Shown piece by piece: positions 34,779 to 45,268 of a DNA stretch of 64,000 nucleotides. Both the position numbers and the translations under genes were made by a program. The notes beneath the pieces are model-generated. The model searched no databases. It was given only the letters and a program-made list of their open reading frames with translations, and was not told the DNA's origin. This stretch comes from Margaritispora aquatica. Lineage: Eukaryota > Ascomycota > Leotiomycetes > Helotiales > Discinellaceae. Positions within the stretch are counted from its first letter, which is position 1. Each line of letters starts with the position of its first letter. Where the stretch lies: positions 124,001 to 188,000 of the forward strand of contig VJWN01000026.1 of the NCBI GenBank assembly GCA_007644065.1, read 5' to 3'.

Positions 34779-37700
34779 TGTGAGGGTGGATGTAGTTGTT
34801 TTTAGGAGGAGAGTTGGTGATAAGGTGAGGGGTGAAGGTGACCAATGATAAGTGGTCGTAGTCGAATAGCGGAGGTATGTGGGTGTCGAAACGCACTAAT
34901 ACCAATCTATACAAGTGCACGTATGAAGAACGAGACCTCAGTATCGAATTCGAAAATGTTTGTGGTCAAGGTGATGAGAATGTGCAACCTTATGTGGTTC
35001 TTTGGTGAAAAAGGACCGTGAAATGTGTTTTCCAACTCCAAAACCAACAGCTGCGAGTGGCCTTGGGTTTATACTTGAGCGGAGGTTCAAGCTTGGTACA
35101 GTCTGGGCAACCGTGGCATCCTACTCCCTCCTAGTTCCCACTTCCCTCTGAAATTCCGTCTTGGCAGTCTCTTGGCGACGCTTGGCATGAGGAGGCGGAT
35201 GATGGATTATTGAGATTGAGGTGTGACAGTAAAAGAAAAGATTGTTTGGGCTTGGGAAATGGTCGGGTGGTGGTCAAGGTTGGGATTGGATGAATTTCAA
35301 GGTCCGAGGCAAGTGCATTGATTGAAGTGGGGGACACAAATTGGGGTAAGTGCACACTGTGCACACCCCAGCCGTGCAATTATCGCTTGGCGCTGAATTG
35401 ATGTTAGTGCCAATGCACCGCCTGGCTTGGCAGTCTCTCAGTCTAACCATATCGGTTGGAAGATATCGCTCAGTGGAAAGTCTTGGGCCGCTCCTCCTTC
35501 CAAGATGTTCCCACTACACGAGCACTTGGCTGGATATTTGCTGCTGCTGCTATGTTGTGCTATGGTTTTGGGGGGAGGAGGGGAGGAGGTTAGAACTGGG
35601 GTGAGATTGGTGTGTTTTTGGTGGTTGCTATTTCCTTCCTATTGCGTCACTTACTCCAGCTTTACGCTTTGTATTATCACCTCAGGCAGCATACTGTCTG
35701 TATCATGCATACCTAAGGTAAGGAAGGTAAGTGTAAGTAAGTAGTGAGTACAGAAAGACATCCCTCGATTTCAGTATGTTTCTCGGATGGTCACTTGATG
35801 ACTAACGACTAATGAATAGCATTGTCACCACTGTCACCACTGTCACACAATCCTATACATATCCTATACATATTCATTCTTTTACCTTTCAATATCCAAT
35901 TAGACAGCCTTTTGTGTGACATTGGAAATTCATGCTTGCTTACCTTAAGCGTCATGATCTGACACCAGCTCAAAAGTTACTTACAGTACCTTATCTTATT
36001 GTCTAGGTACACAGCTCAATATGAACCACGCTCAAAATAGCAAACATACCACCAGCCATCCCTTAGCCATCAGCACTTGCTTTGCCGTCTCATCATAGAA
36101 ACATTCCTTAACGGCAAATCCTCCCAAACCTACAGCATCGCCCTCTCCAAACTGCCGACTTCCCAACGTCCTTCTTCTAGAAGGTCGCATAGAAGGCAAT
36201 AATGATGTGATCAACATGTCATTCTCACACGGGACATCAGCGCCAATTGTCAAAAACTGCCTCTAAAAAACCAGCCAAGCACGCTGTCTCGCATCGCCCA
36301 CCTGCGACAGGGCGCGTCGCCGAGCGTCTTGGCTAGGGCTGAGCAAATTTTTCGTTTGGGTTCTTTTGGCAGGAGGTGGCTCCCGCTCACCTTGGCTTTG
36401 CCATCCAAGAGATTCCACTCTGGGCTTTCGGAACACCAAGGTTTCCCGTCAAGATTGCGATACGATATCTCTCTTGGCGAGATCGGGCCTCGCAGGCTCG
36501 AGCATGTTGCTGTCCCAAGTGTCCAAGCATCCTCCCGGCTGGAAAGAATGGATTAAGGACGTGAGGAAGAGGTTTGGCTGTGGAGGGACGAGCTGTGTTT
36601 CCCCAGTTGACTCTTGGGGAGGGCATTGTCCCATTGTCCCATGGGGGTTTTGCAACAATGGAGCTGAAATTTGAAAGCAGATAGGTCGATTTCATTGAAA
36701 CTCGTTTGAGCGATTCATCAGGGCCTCCAAACTGCTTGATACTCTTGATACTCTTGACAGCATCTCATTGATATCATGAATAGGTATGTTGACCAAACTT
36801 TGCGTCTCAATTCCATTCCAATTTGTGTGACACACACGTGACTATTTCCATCTTTCATTGGCTGAGATGACCTACCTACTTGAAACTTCAGAGAGAAAAC
36901 CTCGCCATCAAACATCAAAAAGCCTTAATCATCACGCAAGCATTAACATAGATCCAGGAACGTTACAGCACATGGTTTTTTTGGGTGTCCTAGAAAGTAC
37001 CTACCATTGGTGTAATGGCTTGCTTGGAACCATTACTTACACCTATTTTAAGAGACATGAACACTACTGGTATCAAGTTAACGATTCCAAACAGAGAACG
37101 CTGGTACCAGTAACAGTATCATGAAGTATTTAAAAGCAGCAAATCCATCGCTCCAAGCAACACGAATACGAATGAGAGACGTGCTCTCTGGGACTTAGCA
37201 GCGCTCTAATTGAAACCAATAACTCGACACTGGTAACCCAAGTACTTTGCGCGCCCGCCTACAAAGCATAAGGTAGAATGGCATACAACAAATTTACCTC
37301 CAATCACCAGAGAGAAATCCATCAATAAGCTAGACGGAAGAAAGGATCTGATGACTTCCCTCACCATTTGAATCCGACAAGTTGAGGCCCACTTCAATCG
37401 TCTGCCACGCTCACTCAGTACCAACACCACCAAGTTAAAAACGCCATATCCCAAGACAAATCACGTCCAGCAGTTTCAGGACTCCCGCAAAGCTAAGGTT
37501 TCTGGGGAGAAGTGCTTGTACTCGGTACCCCAGGTGTGAACTAGAACTCGATGTTTCGAGTCATGAGAAGCAGTGCCTAGGTATGTAGGTATGTAACAGA
37601 CGTGATGCGATTCGGTTGTCTCGGTGTATGTACGTCGAGGTTTGCTGTCTGTTTCTCGAGTCACGGAAGGGTCCTTTTCTCGCTCTCTCCCTTTCTTTGA

Positions 37701-39058
37701 TTTCTGCTGTCTGTATGACTAACTGAATATTCGCGATTTCTGTTCATTTTGTATTTTGTATCGTGTACGAGACAGTGAAAATGTTTCAGCTTAGCTAAGT
37801 CACTTGTTGAAATGGCAGAACCTCCGAAAGGTATTTCAATCTCAAATGAATTTGAATTTGAATATGAGACACGTGAACATCCAACACAATGTCACTCTCT
37901 TCAAAATCACATCATCACAAACCATTGCTTAAAGACGACATACCAGCCGTCATAGACATCATCCACTTGCCCTACCCTTCCAACCTTTCCCTATTCTCCT
38001 CCACATACCTTCCAACCAGTGAAACAGACTAACTGCACCATCCCTAGATCCGCCCACTATATTTTCCTCTCTTTCAACTAACCAAAAATGAATACTGAGT
38101 CATGTCTAGCTCGGACCGTTCGGTAATCGACTAAGTATGGATGGTGTTGACGGTGAAGTCCAAGTTCCTGATCGATAGCTCCATGTCAAAGACCAACGGT
38201 CAAAGATCACAGGTCACAGGTCAAAGGTCTCAGACGACAGTTTACCAAATATATATCGCAAAGCCAATCTAGGTAGCGCCAACCACTTGCCCCGGGGAAA
38301 GACTACCTAAACCCTAAGACATACAATAGGTAAAATACAATGTCGTACCTAAATCTCAATCTTCCACCGAGCACGTACAACGTCTTCATCCCACCCAGTT
38401 ATTTAGTTTGTTAGTTACCAATTACTTACCTATGACTCTTGCATCTCCACGTGTCGAAAACTCCCCTCGGGCCACTGGCCACACTACCAATCAACAAGAT
38501 CACTTCAAAACTTAGCTTGCATATTAGCATCCCCACACTCTCCAGCACCAAATCTAATCTATCATCATGTTGGTTAGTCAATTAGTTAAACAACCTCTCT
38601 TGGGCTTAGTCGAGTCAACTGTTGACTGTTGACTTCCGCTCTGTATAGGTAGATACGTAGGTAACTCGTTCCCGTTCAAGTCATTCTGCACTTATTATTC
38701 AGCTTCGAGAGTCCATAACCGACTACCGAATGTTGTGTCTGCTGATCGGGATGCTTGTAACGAGTATTTGGTTTATTTGAACGTGACGAATTACTCATCA
38801 CACTTGATGCCTTTCGGTGATGCAATCATGCTCTCATTTTCGGTTCGTTTTCATTCTGACCCTCGCGGGTGCGGGTTTCTAGCTTTAAGGTATGATACTT
38901 TACTTCGTAGTCTTCGTCGTCAGTCGTATTGTATGTTACATATGCAAACGCTCCATATATACTCGCCACAATGCTATGTCCAACCCGTCAAAAACGCCCA
39001 TGCTATGCACAATCTCATAAACCCACTCCATCCACATTCTCCCCTCTCACCTCTCCCT
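34779..39058. other. 4.3 kb pacC upstream region
   Basis: No supportable coding gene in 4.3 kb, although many open frames of 60-130 codons exist. The proximal 2 kb is the likely pacC promoter and long 5' leader, with GCCARG clusters. The distal part (36.7-39 kb) has short tandem elements, for example AGGTCACAGGTCA-like repeats at 38188-38230 and a CCTAGGTA octamer at 37576-37583. A non-coding RNA or an unrecognised small gene cannot be excluded. Confidence 0.5.
35160..35530 (-). promoter_or_regulatory. cluster of seven GCCARG (PacC-type) sites upstream of pacC
   Basis: Read on the minus strand (the direction of pacC), GCCAAG occurs at 35160-35165, 35171-35176, 35181-35186, 35386-35391, 35426-35431 and 35525-35530, and GCCAGG at 35421-35426. 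The first three are spaced 11 and 10 bp, one helical turn apart. All lie 380-750 bp upstream of the pacC ATG. GCCARG is the established PacC target; binding here is inferred. Confidence 0.72.
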
Positions 39059-41863
39059 CTACCCCGCAACCTCCCCAACACCACCAAGCCCATCACCAAG
39101 TCCAATCCCCTTCCCCCTTCCCCTCCTAAGTGCCTCTAGGGCCCTCCCCACTGCATTCAAATCCCCAAGCAACGTAACATGCCCCCTATCCGAACTAATG
39201 CGTCCCCCACTAACGACTCTATACCCCCTGGGTAGCATGGCCTCCTTCGCAAGACAAACGCCATCACCACTCGCAAACGCAAGATTCTCGTAGCTATCCG
39301 CACATGGGATGCCTTCTCGCCCGTCAACCTTGGCCCCATACACCGTCGGGATGCTCTTTCCGTAGATAAGAGCCAGTGGCGGGTAGCGGTTGTGTTTGGA
39401 TAAGATGGGGTTGAAGTGCAGCTCTTGCTTGAATCTTAATGTCTCGGCTAGCGTGCGCTCGAGGTAGGCGAGTGCTTTTGGCCGTGGAATAGTGACGGCT
39501 GTTGAGACGGAGGAGTTGGTGCTTTGGCCGCGGTTGACGGGGTTGGAGTTGGCGTTACTCTCCATACCGAAGCCGAGCGTGCGATCTGTTCCGCTATCTG
39601 TGGCGCCACGAATGGCATCTGCTGCTCTAGTTGTCTTTGTGGGCGATTGATCGCGAGGCGAGTCTTCGTCATTGGGTGTGCTGGGTTTCTTGCCTGCTGA
39701 GGAGGGTAAGTTGAGTAGACTTCCTGGTTTGTTCAGGAGACTACCGAATCCACTCGTTGGGAGGGCATTACGGGGTGGTAAAGGTGGGTCGGTGCAGGGC
39801 GAAAATCGGTATTTGATCCAATCGTTGATATCGAAGAAGTTTACAGGATATTTCTCTTTGGTGTTGATATCGATGAAACATCCACCATCCTCGGGTAACA
39901 GGACGAAGCTTGTCCGAAGCGTGAAGTTGACTTGGGCAGTGAGTACCCGAGAACTGAGTAGTACTGCGTCTCCATTTCGTAGAGGACCCAGGATATTCAC
40001 ACAAGCTTGTGGAACACCAGCATATACCACTCCTGAAAACAGCTCCGGACGTTGATTCACAACATGTCGTGTAATCAGTCCTCCAAGACTATGAGCAATA
40101 ACCATAGCTCCACCATTGCTACGTACGGAGCCATCAGTCGATGGTTGATTGGAAGGTAGCTTTTCCAGGAAGCTCAAAAGCTTTTTGCTTAACAGGGCTG
40201 GACTTAACCTCCAATCATAACCATAATCCCAGACTCTCAACTTTCCACTTCGAGCATTTTCACATTCTGATAGCCTTTTAAACAATCGCTTGCTGATATC
40301 GACAGGTCCTATATTTTGAAGCATGCCAGATGGATATATCGTTTCAGTCATCCTCTCCTCATCTTCTGGCTCCAATCCAACTTCAAGGTCAACCTTCCTT
40401 ATATTTAAACCTACCTTGACTGGTACCCAAACCTGTCTATTAGTCTTTGTTGAGCGCAATATCGAGCCCCTATAACCGCCCATAATCACTACATCTCCAG
40501 TAAGATGCTCCATCGCTTGATCTAGATATCCGGTATTCTGACCGTCCACGAGAGCACGGGGTATCGCAACTGCAGTCTGGGGACGCGCAACAGAGGCACC
40601 CACCACGCCAGGACTTACAACAGGGTTCGGCTTCGCATTGAGGCCACTGTCGGGTTTCTTCTTCGCGATCGTGCCTGGCAAAATATCTGAATTTACATCA
40701 GTAACTGAGTCTGATCTCCATCGCGCTGGGATGCTATTGCTGGAATTCAAAAAATTCATGTTGAAGTTGAAGCTGGGTACGCGGGGCATATTTGGCATAC
40801 TTGGTAGACTGGGTAAGCTGGGCATCTGTGGCATTCGAAAGCTAGATCTATCTTGAAGTGAGTCTCGGATCGCCTTTACCCTTGAGTTGACCTGTTGATG
40901 GTGATCCTCGAATCGGGCGTCATCGCCTAGCGAGGAGGCTCTTGAGAGTGAGTGGTAAAGCATTGAATCGTCTGATGTCGATCTTCGCAAAATTTGAGGC
41001 CTTTTTGGTCCAGCGGGTGTTCCCATACGTTGTGGTTGGGGCCTGGTGTTGATAATGGATTGAAATTGTGGCCCAGAAGCCGTGCCACTAAGAGGACTAG
41101 ATACTGGTGAGTTTCTGGCTGTAGAAGATGCCGAATCCTTTGGTGGTGAGCCCCATGTTCTCGATTTATGATTGCTCGTAGACGATCCAAACATCTGCCC
41201 AACCTGAGACATAGATGGTAGACCCTTCTCTAGGAATTTCTTTAGCGCTTCGGCACCACCAGACAAAGATCGAGACCTGGAGTTGTTGAAGACGCCAGCT
41301 AATGACGATTGAGCAGCCCCTCCTTGTGGTTGAACAACCATGGATTTTGGACCGACATGCCAAGGCGTGATGGGAATGCTTGAATCTTCAAGCTTTGGAG
41401 ACGGTAGCTTTCCAAGTGATAGGCCAACGTTCTCTTTCCCCGGAAAACTGAGCTTCGCCCCTTCAACTTGCGCCTCGGCTTCATATATTGGCGATTGGGG
41501 TCTCAAATCCTGCCCATCAGATTCACCAGCAGGTGGTGTTTCTGGATCGCTATCAAAGTAATTCCCTCCCTCTAACTCATCCATAACAGCAGCCTTTTCC
41601 AGAGCCGGAGTCATGGCCGACTTGATGCGTGTAGCAGCTCTGCTAATAGATAGCTCCATGAGCGATTGGGCGTCCAAATCCGAGATCTCTGACACAGCCA
41701 TATCTTCGAGTTCCCCCTCGAAGTCATCCGGCGTCTGCTCAAGTTTTGATGCAATCGAAGCGTAAACTAATTGTCCCGGTGCAGGAGGATTGCTGACATG
41801 TTGAATGCTAACACTACCACTGCCACCCTCTGAGGCGGGTTCTGTCTCTCCGGGTTCCGGCAT
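39059..41863 (-). CDS. LCAT-like alpha/beta-hydrolase (lipase/acyltransferase family)
   Basis: Intronless, 934 aa from the ATG at 41863 (context ACAATCATGCC); the frame stays open to 42088 but that extension carries no domain. The first half is disordered, Ser/Pro-rich and acidic (EGELEDMAVSEISDLDAQSL). The second half resembles lecithin:cholesterol acyltransferase-type hydrolases: GDVVIMGGYRGSILR, WVPVKVGLNIRKVDLEVGLE, WDYGYDWRLSP and the nucleophile elbow MVIAHSLGGLITRHVVNQRP (Ser at about residue 594). FSGVVYAGVPQACVNILGPL follows. The probable late catalytic His region is near the C-terminus (DRGHVTLLGDLNAVGRALEA). A disordered insert (PPLPPRNALPTSGFGSLL onward) separates the catalytic halves. 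No signal peptide or transmembrane helix is seen, so it is probably intracellular. Natural substrate unknown. Confidence 0.82.
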   Translation of the reverse strand: MPEPGETEPASEGGSGSVSIQHVSNPPAPGQLVYASIASKLEQTPDDFEGELEDMAVSEISDLDAQSLMELSISRAATRIKSAMTPALEKAAVMDELEGGNYFDSDPETPPAGESDGQDLRPQSPIYEAEAQVEGAKLSFPGKENVGLSLGKLPSPKLEDSSIPITPWHVGPKSMVVQPQGGAAQSSLAGVFNNSRSRSLSGGAEALKKFLEKGLPSMSQVGQMFGSSTSNHKSRTWGSPPKDSASSTARNSPVSSPLSGTASGPQFQSIINTRPQPQRMGTPAGPKRPQILRRSTSDDSMLYHSLSRASSLGDDARFEDHHQQVNSRVKAIRDSLQDRSSFRMPQMPSLPSLPSMPNMPRVPSFNFNMNFLNSSNSIPARWRSDSVTDVNSDILPGTIAKKKPDSGLNAKPNPVVSPGVVGASVARPQTAVAIPRALVDGQNTGYLDQAMEHLTGDVVIMGGYRGSILRSTKTNRQVWVPVKVGLNIRKVDLEVGLEPEDEERMTETIYPSGMLQNIGPVDISKRLFKRLSECENARSGKLRVWDYGYDWRLSPALLSKKLLSFLEKLPSNQPSTDGSVRSNGGAMVIAHSLGGLITRHVVNQRPELFSGVVYAGVPQACVNILGPLRNGDAVLLSSRVLTAQVNFTLRTSFVLLPEDGGCFIDINTKEKYPVNFFDINDWIKYRFSPCTDPPLPPRNALPTSGFGSLLNKPGSLLNLPSSAGKKPSTPNDEDSPRDQSPTKTTRAADAIRGATDSGTDRTLGFGMESNANSNPVNRGQSTNSSVSTAVTIPRPKALAYLERTLAETLRFKQELHFNPILSKHNRYPPLALIYGKSIPTVYGAKVDGREGIPCADSYENLAFASGDGVCLAKEAMLPRGYRVVSGGRISSDRGHVTLLGDLNAVGRALEALRRGRGKGIGLGDGLGGVGEVAG

Positions 41864-44643
41864 GATTGTATCGTGGCCTTCGGAAAGGGCGAGCGCTGGG
41901 CGAAATGAAGCGGTTAATACGGAGAGTGAGGCTTTATCATGAAGAAGTACGAAGTACGAGAGAAAAATGAAGGATGTGCTGTTGGAGAGGGAAGGCTGTG
42001 CAGAAGGCCCGGGACTTGCGGAACTACCAATGTGAGCTCTTTGGGCCGAGCAGGAACTTTGCTGGGAAACAATTGTTTGCTCAATCAAAATCCTGGGCCT
42101 CGATGGCCTGGTTGTATAGACATACTCATGTCATGAACTGTTGTAGAAGAATATCGTGGACCTTCATCATGTCTTTGTTCTGCAAGCTTGATGCTGTTGA
42201 CGGCTGAGACAGGCTGGGAACGGGCGCCATGGAGGGGTCCAGTCCGACGTCATCACTGAGTTTGCAGAGATGATCAGCCCACAGTTCTACGTAAAAGAAT
42301 GATTTCATGATGGGAATAACAGCTGAAGGTTTATATAATTTGCCTTCGATACTCTGGTACTAACAACTTGGAGATCTTAGGTAGTAGTATTATCAATCCA
42401 ACAAGGCTGGTAGCCAAGCAATGCTAAGTAAGTCTTACCGTTTACAATTGATGTTGATGTTGTACGAGGCTGAAAATGTTGGAAGAAGAAACTAAAAAAA
42501 CACATCCTCGGCATCTTTTTCTGCTCGGTATGATCTTCACATGAACCACTTGATTCAGATTCAGCGTCTGTTCTTAGCGAACGACGAACTTCTTTTGCTT
42601 GTGAAGGTGGAGAATAAACGAATTGGCTTACGACTGCAATTGTGACTGCGACCAAGACATCCAGATCCAAAATGAATTACCTCACGAACGACTTGAAGAA
42701 TCCAACGGATACGACGGAAATAAAGTGCAAGAAATCTTCGTCCCCGTATGTCGTATTCATCATAGATCCGTCATACGTCCGTAATACCATACCTTATCCT
42801 CTCTTCCAAAATGGATATCCACAAAGTGAAGAGAGTGAGTGCTTGGACAAACTCTCAAAATCAATTAGATTAAAAGAATAGAAACTCGGATACAAAACAA
42901 ACAGAACCGAACCCGAACTGCGCAAAGTTACACACAACGCACACAAACAAACTCAGCACAGCAGGAAAGATCATCTCCCTCGTGGCCAAGTTTGAACACA
43001 ACCGACTGCAGCACACAAATCTCCCACGATCCGCTGTGCTATGCAAGCTGGCGGTTGAGTGCAGATGGGTAGATGGATGGGACCGCATGCTGTACTCCAT
43101 GCCATGCATGGTGGACATACACATACATACATGTAAGTGATGTACAGTATATGTAGCCGTGAGCGAACGAGAGATGCAATATATCAAGTGAGAAAAATAA
43201 GTAGCGAAGCCCCGAATAAGTGAAAGTAGAAACTGAAATATCTGTTCAGTTGCTGAAGAATTTCCCGTGCCATTTTAGGATCAAAGTGCAATGTGCAAAG
43301 AGTAAGTGCAACATCACACAATCACATAAAATCCGCGCCATTCATCTCGGTGAGAATCCACAAAACACAAACACAAACACAAACACCAACAAACAACCAC
43401 AACCACAACCACAGCTACGACCCATCTATTTATTTCATTCGCCTCACAATATATCACTCCTTTCCACATCCTCTTGGCCTGACTACAATAACAAATGAAC
43501 CAAGACTATGAAATCCTTACACCACACCACATCACACACACCTCACTCCCCACAGTCTCGCTTAGAGCTTTACCAGTCACTCATTCCAAATCCCTCACTC
43601 ACTCACTAACCACAATTCCTCTCCCTCCCTCCATCCCGAGCGAGCCATGCCCCTCCCTCGCTCATCTCCAATCCATTTTCCAAAGCAAAGCGAAAACCAC
43701 CACGGACGGACTCGCAAGTTGCAAAACCCCATCTCGAGGCCGAACAAACGATCCTTACCCTGAACATTCCAGATCCCTTCCCCTCCACTTCTTCCGGCCG
43801 AGATATTACCTATTATTTGCATCAACCGAAAAGTGGAAACACACCTCATTTCCGAACCCTGCACACAGAGGTCACACTAACCACGCAAAACCACGCAAAC
43901 CACCGAATGTTGCACAGAGAGCAGAGAGATCCCTTCAACACATCCCACATCCTTCCCTCTCCCAGCACAGCCTCCTTCCCAATTAGCCTGAAGAACCACC
44001 ATTCTCGTTTCATTCTGGAAATCTGATTTCCCCCGGATCGCTCTGGCCATCGATCATGCGCATGATTGACAAATTGGGGGATTTCTTTACTTGGCTTGGA
44101 GATCATACTTTGAGGTACCTAGGTTGGTGTTGTTTCAACGGGTAGTCGAGAAGAGCAGTTTCCAAATCGAAGCAGGCTTTGGTGTCAGTTTTTTTTGGGG
44201 GGGTACATTCAGATATGCAGAAAAGTCAAATCATGAGAAAGAAAAGTCACATTGCATAGAAAGACACATGGTTGTATTAAAAACTGAATTCCAGAAGCTC
44301 ATTCAATGCTAAACAGTTCTCCTCCCCCAAATAGGCAAGGAAGATCGACCGCCCAAGTCATCATAAAGTACAACAACCCAGAACTATCGACAAGAATTTG
44401 ACTCCATGCAGGCAAGGGTGAGAATGCATAAAACCCAACAAAGCGCAAGCCCTTTTCTTCAAGAAATTAAGAAATTACATTGGTATTTGTAAGATCTGAG
44501 AGGCCACAAAAAGACAGTGCTCCCCGATCGGTGTATAGACGCATGCGCAACATTTTTATGTGATAATGATGATTGTCGTAAAAGCCATAATAAATGCCTG
44601 AATCGAAGACCAGCAGGCTTCAGAGACAAGGATGAAAACGGAC
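41864..44643. other. 2.8 kb intergenic region
   Basis: Mostly non-coding by eye. A minus-strand stretch at 42126-42360 is open for about 78 codons (includes KSFFYVELWADHLCKLSDDV) and could be the last exon of a small gene, but no ATG-bearing first exon joins it convincingly. 43200-44000 is C/A-rich with an ACAAAC repeat. A TACCTAGG octamer lies at 44116-44123. Confidence 0.45.
43361..43413. repeat. ACAAAC / AACCAC simple repeat
   Basis: Tandem ACAAAC units pass into AACCAC units on the plus strand. Confidence 0.85.
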
Positions 44644-45268
44644 TTATGCGAGGATGAAGGCAGCGACACCGGCGAGGGCGGCGATCAGAGCGGAGCCTTG
44701 GATAGAGGCTGCGGATCCGGTGAATGTGGTAGAGGTTGGGGTGGAAGTAGCAGCAGGTGCGCTATTGGTTTGTTAGAGATGTCTAGAGCACAAAATTGGA
44801 GATTGAACTTACGTAGCGTTGTGAGCATATGAGATGGTACCGGTGCTTGATGCAGCCTTGGTGACAACTGGCTTGGTGGAGACTGGGGTAACAGTGACGG
44901 TGGAGTAGAGGACAGTTGGGACACAGGTGCCTAAGTATGATATTAGTGTTATCCAGAAATACGAAGCGCTTTGGAATCTCACTGATGGTGATGGTGGACA
45001 ACAGAGGAGCTGGGGAGGAAGCGACACCGGCAGCAGAGGTGGTTGGGAGAACAGCGGTGGTTGGCTTGACGGTGGTGTTGGCGTAGATCACGCTGCTGCT
45101 GGTGATGACTGGGTAGGAGGTGAGGGAGGTAACAGTGCTGCGTGCTGGGCAGTTGGTGACAGTTGCGTGGCACGAGGTGATGGTAACCTCCTCAGTGATG
45201 TAGAGGGTAGACTCAGCAGCGTATGCGAGAGTGGCCATGAAGGCAGCGGCGAGAATCTGGAACTGCAT
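44644..45268 (-). CDS. GPI-anchored Ser/Thr-rich cell-wall protein
   Basis: Three exons: 45268-44983, 44930-44813 and 44761-44644, 173 aa. The N-terminal signal peptide MQFQILAAAFMATLAYAAES has likely cleavage after AYA. The mature part is Ser/Thr/Val-rich with many O-glycosylation candidates and four cysteines (TITSCHATVTNCPARSTVT, STCVPTVLYSTVTVTPVSTK). One NxT sequon is YANTTVK. The C-terminus is a classic GPI attachment signal: small residues (STTFTGSAASIQGSA) followed by a hydrophobic tail (LIAALAGVAAFILA). Pattern and size match short fungal GPI wall proteins with a TxxxC-type repeat; the specific role is unknown. A strong CT/TC-rich upstream leader suggests good expression. Confidence 0.85.

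Noticed and set aside
42377..42670. Minus-strand 98-codon frame beside the LCAT-like gene
   Set aside because: Its apparent first codon is TTG, not ATG, and no splice joins it convincingly to the open stretch at 42126-42360.
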